A stretch of DNA of 64,000 nucleotides from Massilia sp. YIM B02763 (GCF_030412015.1 NZ_JASNRD010000005.1:86279-150278); one strand, 5' to 3'. Shown: positions 50,086 to 60,002, counted from the first letter of the stretch. Notes: generated by a model from the sequence alone, not told the origin. Made by a program: numbers and translations.

Positions 50086-51144
50086 TCACGACAGCGGATG
50101 GCGCAGGTGCCGTTCCTCGTGCCACAGCGTGACGAACAAGGTCATCACGACAGGGCCGACGAACAGGCCGATCAGGCCGAGCGTCTCGACGCCGCCCAGG
50201 ATGCCGATCAGCACGGCCAGGAACGGGAGCTTGGTGGCGTTGCCGATCATCGCGGGACGCACGGCATGGTCGGCCACGAACAGGATGACGGCGCCCCAGG
50301 CCGCGATGGCGATGGCGGCGACGGTCGCGCCCTTGGCGAGCAGCAGCAGGGCGACGGCGCCGAAGGCCAGCGGCGCGCCGAAGGGGATGATGGCCAGCAC
50401 GCCGGTGGCGGCGGCCCACAGCACGGCGGAGGGCACCCCCGCGAGCTGGTAGCCGATGCCGAGCAGGACGCCCTCGGCAAGGCCCACCAGCACCAGGCCG
50501 TTGACGGTGGCGCGCACGGCGACCGGTACCTTGAGCGCGTACAGCGTCCAGCGCACCTCGCCGATCAGGTGGGCGCCGATGGCGTTCACCTGGCGCTGCA
50601 GGGCATTGCCGTCCTTGTAGAAGAAGAACAGGCACAGGATGGCGAAGCCGACGTCGATCAGGCGGTGCAGCAGGCCGGCGCCCGTGCGCTTGAGCACCTC
50701 GCTGGCCGACTGCAGGTGCGCGACCGAACTGCCGTGCAGCAGGTGCGCCAGGCCGTGCGGCTGGCCCAGCGTGGCGAGCCACCATTCCTGGATCTCGGCG
50801 CCGGCGAAGGGAATGCGCGCCACCCAGTCGGGCGGCGCCAGGCCGTCGGTGTTCGCGCTGGCGATGAACTGGGCCAGTGCCGGCGCCTGGTGCGCGGCCT
50901 GGGCGACGCCCAGCGCCAGCGGCGTGACGAAGACGAGCGCGGCGACCACGGTGGCGAGCAGCGCGGCAATCACTTCGCGCCCGCCGGTGACGGACACCAT
51001 GCGCCGGTACAAGGGCCAGGTGGCGATGCACAGGATCGCGGCCCACAGCAGGGGCAGCAGGAAGCGCTGGGTCACGAACAGGGTGGCCAGCACCAGGGCC
51101 AGCGAAAAGCAGGCGCTCAGCGCGTCGCGTTGGTTTTCCTTCAT
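50086..51144 (-). CDS. AI-2E family (PerM/YdiK-like) permease
   Basis: 352-residue inner-membrane protein with about eight hydrophobic segments. ATG 51144 has GGAG upstream. Family pattern: an N-terminal pair of helices, a hydrophilic periplasmic domain (residues ~80-150), then clustered helices with AIIPFGAPLAFGAVALLLL near residue 260 and IGILGGVETLGLIGLFVGPV near the C-terminus. Members export quorum signals or ions, or are of unknown role. The substrate here is unknown. Encoded between the MerR gene and the YdgA-like gene, all on the same strand. Confidence 0.88.
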   Translation of the reverse strand: MKENQRDALSACFSLALVLATLFVTQRFLLPLLWAAILCIATWPLYRRMVSVTGGREVIAALLATVVAALVFVTPLALGVAQAAHQAPALAQFIASANTDGLAPPDWVARIPFAGAEIQEWWLATLGQPHGLAHLLHGSSVAHLQSASEVLKRTGAGLLHRLIDVGFAILCLFFFYKDGNALQRQVNAIGAHLIGEVRWTLYALKVPVAVRATVNGLVLVGLAEGVLLGIGYQLAGVPSAVLWAAATGVLAIIPFGAPLAFGAVALLLLAKGATVAAIAIAAWGAVILFVADHAVRPAMIGNATKLPFLAVLIGILGGVETLGLIGLFVGPVVMTLFVTLWHEERHLRHPLS

Positions 51145-51185
51145 CGATGGCTCCGTTTGAATGGCCGCATGTTACCGCGTCCGCT

Positions 51186-52790
51186 TCACGGCCGCTGGGT
51201 GCCCGGCGCGCGCACGAGGCGCCAGGTGGTGGCCAGGTCGAACGGCCGGCCGCCGCGCAGGGCCGGCGCATAGCGGCACTTGGCCAGGGCCGCCAGCACG
51301 CTGCGGTCGTAGTCGGGGAAGGCGCTCGGCTTGGCGACGGTCGGCGCGGCCACCTTGCCGTCGGCACGCACGACGAAGCCGAACACCGCGTCCAGCGCCA
51401 GGTCCTGGCGGACCACCTCGTCCGGATAGTCGGGCATCGTGCAGCTGCCGTCGAGGCGGCGCGCCTGCAGGACGTCGGCGCCACGTACGCTGGCCGCCAC
51501 CGGCGCCGACGGCGCCGGCAGGGGCACCGGCTTGCCGTTCGCGCGCAGCTCGCCATTGCGCCATTCGACCGTCGATACCAGCACGTCGTCGTCCAGGCGC
51601 GCGAAGCCGCCGCCGAGCAGCCTGCCGACGACGACGTCGGTCATGCTCTGGCGCAGCTGGGCGACCGATTGCGCATCGTTTGGCTTGCCCTGCTGGGCCG
51701 CCTGTTTCGCGGCCACGGTGCCGGCGATCTCGCGCACCAGCGCGACGGGGACGCGCACGTCGAAGCGTGCCACCAGCCTGGCCAGCAGCGCCTTGGGATC
51801 GTCGAGGTCGGCCGCCGTGGCGCCCTGGAGCGCGACGCGTCCCTTGATGACGGCACGGGCGCCGTGGTACGCGGCGCTGATCTCCTCGATCTCGACCGCC
51901 GTGCCGCGCGCCAGCACGGCCTTGCCCAGGCCGCGCATCAGCGGCTTGAGCGCGGCCGCCTGCTGCTCCGGCGTCATCGTCTCGATGCCGGCCGTGTTGC
52001 GCGCCTCGGCGTCGCTCAATGCCAGCAGGGATGCCTTGTCGAGGTTCGCCAGGCGCACGGCGAAGCGCAGCGCGTCGACCTGCTCGCCGGCGACGGCGAG
52101 GCGACCCATGCGCAGGTCGTAGGCGACGTCGGCGGTCTTGCGCTTGTCCGTCACGGCGACGTCCACGCTCACGCCGCCCATGTCGAATCCCATGTTCTGT
52201 TCCTTGGCCAGCACCTCCGCGGCGGCGACGGCGACATGGGCCTTGCCGTACCAGAGCGCGTCGCTGCCGCGCTTCTGGTCGCTGGCAAGCAGGATGCCGC
52301 GCGCCGTGAAGCGGGCCGTCGCGTCCTGCGCCGTGAAGGCGTCCAGGGCGCCGCGCACGCGGGCCGTGGTGCCGGCCGGGTTGAACTGGAAATCGACGCG
52401 GCCCTCGGTCCAGTCGAAGGCCGTGCCCTCGGCCGGCGCATGGTGCAGCGCCGGGATCGTCAGGCGCCAGTCGCTGCGGCCGGTACGGGGCGGCTGGCGC
52501 TCCAAGGTGTACAGGCGGTCGGTGCCGAAGCTCGCGCGCAGGCGCTCGGCGGTCGCGCCGGATGGCTGGCGCGTGGCGATGCGTTCCAGTTGCACGGTCG
52601 CGGGCAGCTTGCGCTCTTCGGGGCGTTGCAGTTCGCGCAGCAGCGCCTGCAGCGCGCTCGTCGCCGGCGACGGTTTTTTGGCGGCCGGTGCCGCGTCGGC
52701 GGCGGGTGCGGCCGTCGGTGACAGCAGGGCGCCCAGCAGGGCGGTGCCGGCGGCGGCACCCGCGGCGCAACGCAGGATCATCGGTTTCAC
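51186..52790 (-). CDS. Exported YdgA-like (DUF945) protein with TonB-like C-terminus
   Basis: 534 residues. Signal peptide about residues 1-30 (AAGAAAGTALLGALLSPTAAPAADA region). The middle, about residues 60-420, has DUF945/YdgA character: repeated beta-rich segments and PEQQAAALKPLMRGLGKAVL. The last ~100 residues look like a TonB C-terminal fold (CTMPDYPDEVVRQDLALDAVFGF... VLAALAKCRYAPALRGGRPF) with two cysteines. The combination is unusual in my memory. Periplasmic location is inferred; function is unknown. Confidence 0.6.
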   Translation of the reverse strand: MKPMILRCAAGAAAGTALLGALLSPTAAPAADAAPAAKKPSPATSALQALLRELQRPEERKLPATVQLERIATRQPSGATAERLRASFGTDRLYTLERQPPRTGRSDWRLTIPALHHAPAEGTAFDWTEGRVDFQFNPAGTTARVRGALDAFTAQDATARFTARGILLASDQKRGSDALWYGKAHVAVAAAEVLAKEQNMGFDMGGVSVDVAVTDKRKTADVAYDLRMGRLAVAGEQVDALRFAVRLANLDKASLLALSDAEARNTAGIETMTPEQQAAALKPLMRGLGKAVLARGTAVEIEEISAAYHGARAVIKGRVALQGATAADLDDPKALLARLVARFDVRVPVALVREIAGTVAAKQAAQQGKPNDAQSVAQLRQSMTDVVVGRLLGGGFARLDDDVLVSTVEWRNGELRANGKPVPLPAPSAPVAASVRGADVLQARRLDGSCTMPDYPDEVVRQDLALDAVFGFVVRADGKVAAPTVAKPSAFPDYDRSVLAALAKCRYAPALRGGRPFDLATTWRLVRAPGTQRP

Positions 52791-52882
52791 GGTATTCCCT
52801 GGTGTTGTGTTTTATTTATGTGTTTCTCATTATCAACTAGGTATCCGGAAATGTCACGATTCATGCGGAGGGTGGCTGGCGG

Positions 52883-52888
52883 TACAAT
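52883..52888 (+). promoter_or_regulatory. -10 element upstream of argJ
   Basis: TACAAT with a 17-nt spacer to TTCATG at 52860-52865, a weak -35. Start would be near 52895, about 29 nt before the argJ ATG. Confidence 0.4.
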
Positions 52889-52923
52889 AACGGATTCGAC
52901 AATCTTTCCCTCTAGAGAACGCC

Positions 52924-54162
52924 ATGGCCGTCAATTCCCCCCTGCCCGTCGCCGCCGACCTGACCCCCGTCGCCGGTATCGAAATCGGTTACGCCGAAGC
53001 CGGCATCAAGAAGCCGAACCGCAAGGATGTGCTGGTGATGAAGCTCGCCGAAGGGGCGACCGTCGCCGGCGTATTCACCAGGAACCGCTTCTGCGCCGCG
53101 CCGGTCCAGGTCAGCAAGGCCAACCTGGCGGCCGTCAGGGCGGGCGGCAAGCCGATCCGCGCGCTGGTGGTCAATACGGGCAATGCCAATGCCGGCACCG
53201 GCGAGCCGGGCCTGGCCAATGCGCAAGCCACCTGCGCCGAAGTGGCGCGCCTGCTCGGCATCGATGCGCAGCAGGTACTGCCGTTCTCCACCGGCGTGAT
53301 CCTGGAGCCGCTGCCCCTGCAGAAGATCGTCGCCGGCCTGCCCGCGGCCATCGCCAACCTGAAGGCCGATAACTGGTTCAACGCGGCCGAGTCGATCATG
53401 ACCACCGACACCCAGCCGAAGGCGGCGTCCGTCACCGCCACCATCGGCGGCCACCAGGTCGTCATGACCGGCATCAGCAAGGGCGCCGGCATGATCAAGC
53501 CGAACATGGCGACCATGCTGGGCTACCTGGCCATCGACGCCAAGGTCGCGCAGCCCGTCCTGGACGCGCTGGTGACCTACGCCGCCGACCGCTCGTTCAA
53601 CTGCATCACCATCGACGGCGACACGTCGACCAACGATTCCTTCATCGTGATGGCGACCGGCGCCGGCTCGCTCGTCATCGACAAGGCCGAGGGCCCGGAC
53701 TACGAAGCGCTGCGCGACGCCGTCACCGGCATCTCGACCCACCTGGCGCAGCAGATCATCCGCGACGGCGAAGGCGCGACCAAGTTCATCACCATCGCCG
53801 TCGAGCAGGGCCGCGACCGCGAGGAGTGCCGCAAGATCGCCTACGCGATCGCCCACTCGCCGCTGGTCAAGACGGCGTTCTTCGCGTCCGACCCGAACCT
53901 GGGCCGCATCCTGGCCGCGATCGGCTATGCCGGCGTCGACGACCTGGATACGACCAGGCTGGACCTGTACCTGGACGACGTGCTGGTCGCCAAGGCCGGC
54001 GGCCGCAATCCCGACTACAAGGAAGAGGACGGCCAGCGCGTGATGAAGAAGGCCGAGATCGTGGTGCGCGTGCTGCTGAACCGCGGCGCCGCCGACGCTA
54101 CCGTCTGGACCTGCGACCTGTCGCACGACTACGTCTCGATCAACGCGGACTACCGTTCCTGA
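52924..54162 (+). CDS. argJ: Bifunctional ornithine acetyltransferase/N-acetylglutamate synthase ArgJ
   Basis: 412-residue cytoplasmic enzyme of the cyclic arginine pathway, recycling the acetyl group from N-acetylornithine to glutamate. It self-cleaves before T197 in [17 protein letters not shown], which becomes the nucleophile of the beta chain. Other marks: [22 protein letters not shown] and [15 protein letters not shown]. Length is normal. Followed 9 nt later by the AAA ATPase gene. Confidence 0.97.
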   Translation: MAVNSPLPVAADLTPVAGIEIGYAEAGIKKPNRKDVLVMKLAEGATVAGVFTRNRFCAAPVQVSKANLAAVRAGGKPIRALVVNTGNANAGTGEPGLANAQATCAEVARLLGIDAQQVLPFSTGVILEPLPLQKIVAGLPAAIANLKADNWFNAAESIMTTDTQPKAASVTATIGGHQVVMTGISKGAGMIKPNMATMLGYLAIDAKVAQPVLDALVTYAADRSFNCITIDGDTSTNDSFIVMATGAGSLVIDKAEGPDYEALRDAVTGISTHLAQQIIRDGEGATKFITIAVEQGRDREECRKIAYAIAHSPLVKTAFFASDPNLGRILAAIGYAGVDDLDTTRLDLYLDDVLVAKAGGRNPDYKEEDGQRVMKKAEIVVRVLLNRGAADATVWTCDLSHDYVSINADYRS

Positions 54163-54171
54163 GGCGGCGCG

Positions 54172-55068
54172 ATGAACCAGCTGGACAACTTCCTGCACCG
54201 GGCGGAAGCGCTGCTGGCGCGGGTGGAGGCGCTGCTGCCGCCGGCGGCGCCGCGCGAGCCGGACTTCAAGCACGGCTACGCCTTCCGCTGGCGCCGCCGC
54301 GCGGGCAGCCCCAACGTGAAATACCTGCAGGCCGTGGCGCACGCCTCGCGCATCGCCCTGGACGATTTGCAGCACATCGGCCCGCAGAAGGCGCAGATCG
54401 AGCAGAACACGCGCCAGTTCGTGGAGCGGCGCCCGGCCAACAACGTGCTGCTGACGGGGGCGCGCGGCACGGGCAAGTCCTCGCTGATCAAGGCCTGCCT
54501 GAACGGGTTCGCGGCGCAGGGCCTGCGCCTGATCGAGGTGGACAAGGCCGACCTGGCCGACCTGCCGGACATCGTCGACCTCGTCGCCGGCCGTCCCGAG
54601 CGCTTCGTGATCTTTTGCGACGACCTCAGTTTCGAGGAAGGCGAGGCGGGCTACAAGGCGCTGAAGGTGGCGCTGGACGGCAGCATCGCGGCGCAGTCGG
54701 ACAACGTCCTGATCTACGCGACCTCGAACCGCCGTCACCTGATGCCGGAAAAGATGTCGGACAACGCCGGCTACAAACATGGCGATGACGGCGACCTGCA
54801 TCCAGGGGAGACGGTCGAGGAAAAAATCTCGCTGTCCGAGCGCTTCGGCCTGTGGCTGTCGTTCTATCCGTTCAAGCAGGACGACTACCTGGACATCGTC
54901 GGCCACTGGCTGGCCAGCTTCGGCTGCACGCAGGAGCAGATCGAGGCGGCGCGCGCCGACGCGCTGCGCTGGGCGCTGGGCCGCGGCTCGCGCTCGGGCC
55001 GCGTGGCCTGGCAGTTCGCCAAGGATTACGCGGGCAAGCTGCCGGCGACGGGAGAGAGCAATGCCTGA
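54172..55068 (+). CDS. AAA ATPase of the DUF815 family
   Basis: 298-residue cytoplasmic ATPase. Walker A GARGTGKSS at about residues 97-105, Walker B FVIFCDDLSF, and sensor-1 IYATSNRRHLMPE. This is the DUF815 pattern, whose biological role is unknown. It sits between argJ and the Nudix gene (8-nt overlap with the latter), a conserved betaproteobacterial arrangement in my recollection. Confidence 0.88.
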   Translation: MNQLDNFLHRAEALLARVEALLPPAAPREPDFKHGYAFRWRRRAGSPNVKYLQAVAHASRIALDDLQHIGPQKAQIEQNTRQFVERRPANNVLLTGARGTGKSSLIKACLNGFAAQGLRLIEVDKADLADLPDIVDLVAGRPERFVIFCDDLSFEEGEAGYKALKVALDGSIAAQSDNVLIYATSNRRHLMPEKMSDNAGYKHGDDGDLHPGETVEEKISLSERFGLWLSFYPFKQDDYLDIVGHWLASFGCTQEQIEAARADALRWALGRGSRSGRVAWQFAKDYAGKLPATGESNA

Positions 55069-55471
55069 GGCGGCGAAGAAACCCATCGACGTCGCCGTCG
55101 GCGTCCTGATGCGCCCGAACGGCGACGTGCTGCTGGGCCAGCGCCCGGACGGCAAGCCCTATGCGGGCTACTGGGAATTCCCGGGCGGGAAGGTCGAGCC
55201 GGGCGAGGACATCTTCCACGCGCTGCAGCGCGAGTTCGTCGAGGAACTGGGCGTGAAGGTGCTCAGTGCCGAACCGTGGTGCTGCGTCGAGCACGTGTAC
55301 GAACACGCGCACGTACGCCTGTATTTCTACATCAGCCGTGAGTGGGAAGGCGAGCCGCAGAGCCTGGAAGGGCAGGCGTTCGCCTGGCAGGGAGCGTATG
55401 CGGTCAGTCCGCTGCTGCCGGCGACGATTCCGCTGCTGGAGTGGCTGGACCGGGTCCGTTACGCCGAATGA
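55061..55471 (+). CDS. Nudix hydrolase, MutT-like
   Basis: 136 residues from ATG 55061, which overlaps the end of the ATPase gene by 8 nt and has GGAGAG upstream. The Nudix box GGKVEPGEDIFHALQREFVE, followed by ELGV, is complete (G-x5-E-x7-REUxEE). AVGVLMRPNGDVLLGQRPDG and GYWEFPGG resemble MutT, so 8-oxo-dGTP cleanup is the likely role. Followed by palindromic repeat copy D. Confidence 0.9.
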   Translation: MPEAAKKPIDVAVGVLMRPNGDVLLGQRPDGKPYAGYWEFPGGKVEPGEDIFHALQREFVEELGVKVLSAEPWCCVEHVYEHAHVRLYFYISREWEGEPQSLEGQAFAWQGAYAVSPLLPATIPLLEWLDRVRYAE

Positions 55472-55559
55472 CCGTCGCCCCTGCGCAGGCAGGGGCCCAA
55501 GTTCGTTGCGTTGCGGCTGCGCTTGCAACATTGGGCCCCTGCCTGCGCAGGGGCGACGG
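55472..55559. repeat. Palindromic repeat (CGTCGTCCC family), copy D
   Basis: Starts CCGTCGCCCCTGCGCAGGCA and ends GGGGCGACGG, between the convergent ends of the Nudix gene and yacG. Confidence 0.85.
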
Positions 55560-55574
55560 CCGTTCAGGCGGTGA

Positions 55575-55757
55575 CTATTCCTTGTCTACCTGCTCGTCGT
55601 GCCCGTCCCCAGGCGGCGCACCGGGAATCGTGTACTTTTCTTCGGCCCAGGCGCCCAGGTCGATTTGCTTGCAGCGTTCGGAACAGAAGGGGCGGAAGGT
55701 GTTCGCCTCCGTCCATTCGACCTTCTTGCCGCAGGTAGGGCAGGATACGACGGTCAT
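55575..55757 (-). CDS. yacG: DNA gyrase inhibitor YacG
   Basis: 60-residue zinc-binding protein that can inhibit gyrase. Four zinc cysteines, C6, C9, C25 and C29, in [11 protein letters not shown] and [16 protein letters not shown] disordered acidic tail follows. Last gene of pilD-coaE-zapD-yacG. Confidence 0.92.
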   Translation of the reverse strand: MTVVSCPTCGKKVEWTEANTFRPFCSERCKQIDLGAWAEEKYTIPGAPPGDGHDEQVDKE

Positions 55758-55779
55758 GATGTGTTTCTAGAACCTTGAA

Positions 55780-56535
55780 TCAGAAATTGCAGAGGGTGAG
55801 CTCGAAGGGCACGTCTTCTTCCAGGGGCTTCGGCTTCAGGTCGCCGCCCTGGGTCGTGAAGCGCACCCACAGCATGTATTTATTGGCGGAGATCTCGGGG
55901 ATCGCGCCGCTGGCCTCGTCCACGGACAGGCGCAGCATCTGGTAGACCTTGCCCTGCAGCATTTGCTGGTAGCTGCCGGAGGCGGCCTTCATGGCGACAG
56001 GGGTGCCGGAATTGCGCAGCAGGCGCAGCACCAGCGACAGCGCGTCGCAGACGGGTGCCAGGGGGCCGAACCAGCCCTGGATGTCGGCCTGGCGCTGCTC
56101 GGCGGGGCGGCGCTGCCAGGCGTGGTAGGAGGGCAGGTCGAATTCGCAGGCGCCGCCCGGCATGACGGTGCGGCCGCGGATGCTCATCAGCCATTCGTTG
56201 TCACGCACGTTCTGGCCCGTCTTGCCCTGGGCCGTCACGAGTTCCTTGCTGACGGCATCGAGTTCGGCCAGCACGGCGTCGAGGGTCTCGGCGGCAACGG
56301 CCGGGTTGCTGCGGTAGGCCAGCAGGCTTTGCTTCTGGCGCTCCAGTTCCTGCAGCAGGTCGGACTTGAGGTCGGCCCGGCCTGCCACTTCCAGCATGTC
56401 GAAGATCGTCGCGAGCGCGACATGGTGCTGCAGGGGATGCTCCTGCTTCACGAAGAACTTGAACTTCTCGTACAAGTCCTCCAGCCGCAACAACGTGCGA
56501 ATGCGCTCGTTGAAGGGGTATTCATAGACGATCAA
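55780..56535 (-). CDS. zapD: Cell division protein ZapD
   Basis: 251-residue FtsZ-binding protein that bundles protofilaments. Start TTG 56535 gives IVYEYPFNERIRTLLRLEDL, the conserved ZapD N-terminus, and AAAGGA lies 8 nt upstream; no ATG fits. The conserved patches continue with FDMLEVAGRADLKSDLLQEL and the C-terminal beta domain. Between coaE and yacG as in other betaproteobacteria. Confidence 0.93.
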   Translation of the reverse strand: MIVYEYPFNERIRTLLRLEDLYEKFKFFVKQEHPLQHHVALATIFDMLEVAGRADLKSDLLQELERQKQSLLAYRSNPAVAAETLDAVLAELDAVSKELVTAQGKTGQNVRDNEWLMSIRGRTVMPGGACEFDLPSYHAWQRRPAEQRQADIQGWFGPLAPVCDALSLVLRLLRNSGTPVAMKAASGSYQQMLQGKVYQMLRLSVDEASGAIPEISANKYMLWVRFTTQGGDLKPKPLEEDVPFELTLCNF

Positions 56536-56608
56536 AATGACATTCCTTTGAATGTGGGATACCAGGCTTTCGAGCAACTTTTCGCATTCTGAACCATGAT
56601 GCAAAAAA

Positions 56609-57274
56609 TTACAAACGCTCGTTCGCCCGACCCGCCAATTTTGCCGCTTTCGCCAGATACGTGGCGTGCAGTAGGTCCACCTGGGGCGCCAGCGCGTCCA
56701 GGCCGTCATCGTTGAGGACCACGTCGTCGGCCGCCGCCAGGCGCTCGCTGCGGCTGACCTGGGCCGCCATGATGGCGCGCACCTGGGCCTCCGACAGGCC
56801 GTTCCTGGCCATCACGCGGGCCACTTGCAGCTCTTCGGGACAATCGATCGCCAGGATGCGCGCCACCCGCTCGCGCCAGGTGCCGGACTCGATCAGCAGC
56901 GGCACGACGAAGATCGTGTAAGGACCGGTGGCGACCAGGGCGGCGGCGGCCGTCGCCTCGCGGATGCGCGGGTGCAGGATCGCTTCCAGCCGCTGCCTGG
57001 CGCCGGGATCGGCAAACACGAGGGCGCGCATGCGGGCGCGGTCGAGGGCACCGTCCGGCGTGGCGAATTCAGGGCCGAACTCGGCGAGCAGGGCGGTCAT
57101 GGCGGCGCCGTGCGGGGCGGTGAGGGAGTGGGCGATCTGGTCGGTGTCGATGACCGTGGCGCCGCGCGCGGCGAACAGGTCGGCCACCGTGGTCTTGCCG
57201 CAGCCGATGCCGCCGGTGAGGCCGACGGAAAATCGTGAAACGGGCGCGGCCGTGTGTTGGTCTGGTGTGTCCAT
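56609..57274 (-). CDS. coaE: Dephospho-CoA kinase
   Basis: 221-residue enzyme for the last step of coenzyme A synthesis. ATG 57274 with AGGA upstream. Walker [13 protein letters not shown] near residue 20, [14 protein letters not shown] and VVPLLIESG are all in place. Lies between pilD and zapD on the same strand. Confidence 0.95.
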   Translation of the reverse strand: MDTPDQHTAAPVSRFSVGLTGGIGCGKTTVADLFAARGATVIDTDQIAHSLTAPHGAAMTALLAEFGPEFATPDGALDRARMRALVFADPGARQRLEAILHPRIREATAAAALVATGPYTIFVVPLLIESGTWRERVARILAIDCPEELQVARVMARNGLSEAQVRAIMAAQVSRSERLAAADDVVLNDDGLDALAPQVDLLHATYLAKAAKLAGRANERL

Positions 57275-57309
57275 GCGATCCTGGAGCCGGCGCCCGGACC
57301 GCGCGACGA

Positions 57310-58179
57310 TCAGACGAGCAGGCCCTGCGCGTAGCGGGTGAGCGGTAATCCGTACAGGAGTGCGATGATACCAGCCGCCGCGAGATACGGCCCGAACGGG
57401 ATCGGATTGTCGCGCGCGCGCTTGGCGAACACGATCAGGCCGATGCCGACCACGGCCCCGACCACCGAGGACAGGATGATGATCGTGGGCAGCATCGCCC
57501 AGCCCAGCCAGGCGCCCAGCGCGGCCAGCAGCTTGAAATCGCCGTAGCCCATGCCTTCCTTGCCCGTGGCGAGCTTGAACAGCCAGTACACGGACCACAG
57601 CGCCAGGTAGCCGGCCATCGCGCCGATCACGGCGTCGCGCAGGGGCACGAAGGTGCCGCCCAGGTTGACCAGCAGCCCCAGCCACAGCAGCGGATAGGTG
57701 AGGTCGTCCGGCAGCGTCTTGGTGTCGTAGTCGATCAGCGTCATGGCGACCAGCAGCCAGGCGAAGGGCAGCGCCGCCAGCCCCATCGCGCCCGAGCCCA
57801 GGCGCCAGACCAGCAGCGCCGACAGGGCTCCCGTCGCCAGTTCCACCAGCGGATAGCGGGCCGAGATCGGCGCCTTGCACGCCTTGCACTTGCCGCGCAG
57901 GACCAGCCAGCTGATCACGGGAATGTTTTCCAGCGCGCCGATCTGGTGGCCGCAATGGGGGCAGCGCGAGCGCGGCACCATCAGGTCGAAGCGGTCCTGG
58001 TGCGGCAATTCCTTGCCGGCCTCGTGGGCAATGTAGTTCTCCAGTTCGCGCTGCGCCATGATCGGCAGGCGGTGCACGACCACGTTCAGGAAGCTGCCGA
58101 TCAACAGGCCCAGCAGGCCGGCGACGAGGGTGACGGACAGGGTGGCGGGAGCGGCGAAGAGCAGGGCGTCCAGGAGCAT
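57310..58179 (-). CDS. pilD: Type IV prepilin peptidase
   Basis: 289-residue inner-membrane aspartyl protease that cleaves and N-methylates type IV prepilins and type II pseudopilins. The zinc-like cysteine motifs C73-x2-C76 and C98-x2-C101 are present, plus the catalytic aspartates in [11 protein letters not shown] and [14 protein letters not shown]. About eight membrane helices. pilB and pilC, its usual upstream partners, are absent here. Confidence 0.95.
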   Translation of the reverse strand: MLLDALLFAAPATLSVTLVAGLLGLLIGSFLNVVVHRLPIMAQRELENYIAHEAGKELPHQDRFDLMVPRSRCPHCGHQIGALENIPVISWLVLRGKCKACKAPISARYPLVELATGALSALLVWRLGSGAMGLAALPFAWLLVAMTLIDYDTKTLPDDLTYPLLWLGLLVNLGGTFVPLRDAVIGAMAGYLALWSVYWLFKLATGKEGMGYGDFKLLAALGAWLGWAMLPTIIILSSVVGAVVGIGLIVFAKRARDNPIPFGPYLAAAGIIALLYGLPLTRYAQGLLV

Positions 58180-58488
58180 GGAATGAATGGATGAAGAGTG
58201 ATTCTCTGAATCAACCTATTGTAGGCGGATTCACCCCGTTTGCGGGCTTCTTCGCGGCGCCGGCACGACAGCGGCGTGGATTTTAGGTTCGGCCCGCGGT
58301 TCGGCCGGGATTGATTGCGTATGACAGGAATAGGCAAAAAATCGAAAAGTACCGGCATGTCATTTGACGCGACGCGACGATAACCTATGCTGCTTCATAT
58401 GTTGTTTGCAATACAAAGGTTCCAAAAGGAAATTATTTTCAGTAAGAAAATTCTTTCCTTCGATCAATTTGCATAAAGGATGTTCGTC
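58180..58488. other. Gene-free divergent promoter region
   Basis: Between pilD and the molybdenum hydroxylase operon. It becomes AT-rich toward the right and contains the dyad at 58426-58460. No gene is seen. Confidence 0.5.
58426..58460. promoter_or_regulatory. Imperfect 15-bp dyad upstream of the hydroxylase operon
   Basis: Arms AAGGAAATTATTTTC (58426-58440) and GAAAATTCTTTCCTT (58446-58460) match at 13 of 15 positions around a 5-nt centre. Its place about 15 nt before the ribosome site suggests an operator or leader hairpin for the operon. Confidence 0.5.
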
Positions 58489-59004
58489 ATGCCCATGACC
58501 ATCAATATCAACGGATCGGACGTCGCCCTGCCGGCCGATCCGCGCATTTCCCTGCTCGACCTGCTGCGTGAACACCTGCATCTGTCCGGCACCAAGAAAG
58601 GCTGCAACCAGGGCGCCTGCGGCGCCTGCACCGTGCTCGTCGACGGCGAACGCATCCTGTCCTGCCTGGCGCTGGCCGTGCAGTACGCGGGCCGCTCGGT
58701 ACTGTCGATCGAGGGCCTGGCCGCCGACGGCCAGCTGCATCCGCTGCAGCAGGCCTTCGTCGAGCACGACGGCTTCCAGTGCGGCTACTGTACGCCCGGG
58801 CAGATCTGCTCGGCCATCGGCATGCAGGGCGAGCTGCAGCGGGGCGTGCCCAGCAACGTGACCGAGGACCTCGAGGACGAGGACATCGCGCTCACCCACG
58901 ACGAGCTGCGCGAACGCATGAGCGGCAACCTGTGCCGCTGCGGCGCCTACAACGGCATCGTGGCCGCGATCCAGGTCCACCACCGGCAGCGGGGTGCGCA
59001 ATGA
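58489..59004 (+). CDS. Molybdenum hydroxylase, [2Fe-2S] subunit (PaoA/YagT type)
   Basis: 171 residues from ATG 58489, with AAAGGA upstream. Plant-type [2Fe-2S] site GCNQGACGACTV and the C-terminal second cluster site FQCGYCTPGQ with GNLCRCGAYNGI. It passes electrons from the molybdenum centre to FAD. No Tat signal precedes the domain, unlike periplasmic PaoA, so a cytoplasmic enzyme is inferred. Overlaps the FAD subunit by 4 nt. Confidence 0.92.
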   Translation: MPMTININGSDVALPADPRISLLDLLREHLHLSGTKKGCNQGACGACTVLVDGERILSCLALAVQYAGRSVLSIEGLAADGQLHPLQQAFVEHDGFQCGYCTPGQICSAIGMQGELQRGVPSNVTEDLEDEDIALTHDELRERMSGNLCRCGAYNGIVAAIQVHHRQRGAQ

Positions 59005-60002
59005 TTCCGTTCACCTATGCGCGCGCCGCCAGCGCCGCCGACGCCATCCGCATGGGCGCCATGCCGGACGCGAAATACCTGGGCGGCGGCACCAACCTGG
59101 TCGACCTGCTGCGCGAGACCCTCGAGCATCCGGCCGCCCTGGTCGACGTCACGGGCCTGTCGGACGCCATCGAGGAGCGCCCCGACGGCAGCCTGCTGAT
59201 CGGCGCCGCGGCCAAGAACACGGCCGTCGCCGCGCACCCGGCCGTGCGCAGCCGGTTTCCGCTGCTGGCGCGCGCCATCGTGTCCGGCGCCTCGGCCCAG
59301 ATCCGCAACATGGCCACCGTCGGCGGCAACATCCTGCAGCGCACCCGCTGCACCTATTTCTACGACGACGATGGCGCCCGCTGCAACAAGCGCTCGCCCG
59401 GCCAGGGCTGCGACGCCATCGACGGCTTCAACCGCATGCACGCGATCCTGGGCGCCTCCGACGCCTGCGTGGCCGTGCACCCGTCCGACATGTGCGTGGC
59501 GCTGGCGGCGCTGGGCGCCAACGTGCGCCTGGAGGGGGCCAACGGCACGCGCACGCTGGCGCTGACCGACCTGCACCGCCTGCCGGAAGACCATCCGGAG
59601 CTGGACACGGTGCTGGCGCCGGGCGAACTGATCACCGCGATCGAGCTGCCGGCGCTGGCGTATGCCGGCCGCGCCGCCTACCGCAAGGTGCGCGACCGCT
59701 CCAGCTATGCGTTCGCGCTGCTGTCGCTGGCCGCCATGCTCGACGTCGACGGGGGCGTGGTGAAGGACGTGCGCCTGGCGCTGGGCGGCGTCGCCCACAA
59801 GCCCTGGCGAGCGTGGAAACTGGAAGCGGCGCTGCGCGGCCGGCCGGCCGTCGAGGACAGCTTCCGCGCCGCCGCCGCGGCCGAACTGGCCGACGCGCGG
59901 GCGCTGCACGACAACGCATTCAAGATCGGCCTGGCCGAGCGCACCATCGTCGCGGTGCTGGCCGGTCTGGCTGCAAAAGGACCGAACGGAGGCCAGCCAT
60001 GA
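59001..60002 (+). CDS. Molybdenum hydroxylase, FAD subunit (PaoB/YagS type)
   Basis: 333 residues. FAD-binding motif KYLGGGTNLVDLLRE and NMATVGGNILQRTRC. The cysteines in RCTYFYDD, RCNKRS and GQGCD match the additional [4Fe-4S] site typical of PaoB-like and 4-hydroxybenzoyl-CoA-reductase-like subunits. Overlaps both neighbours by 4 nt. Confidence 0.92.
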   Translation: MIPFTYARAASAADAIRMGAMPDAKYLGGGTNLVDLLRETLEHPAALVDVTGLSDAIEERPDGSLLIGAAAKNTAVAAHPAVRSRFPLLARAIVSGASAQIRNMATVGGNILQRTRCTYFYDDDGARCNKRSPGQGCDAIDGFNRMHAILGASDACVAVHPSDMCVALAALGANVRLEGANGTRTLALTDLHRLPEDHPELDTVLAPGELITAIELPALAYAGRAAYRKVRDRSSYAFALLSLAAMLDVDGGVVKDVRLALGGVAHKPWRAWKLEAALRGRPAVEDSFRAAAAAELADARALHDNAFKIGLAERTIVAVLAGLAAKGPNGGQP

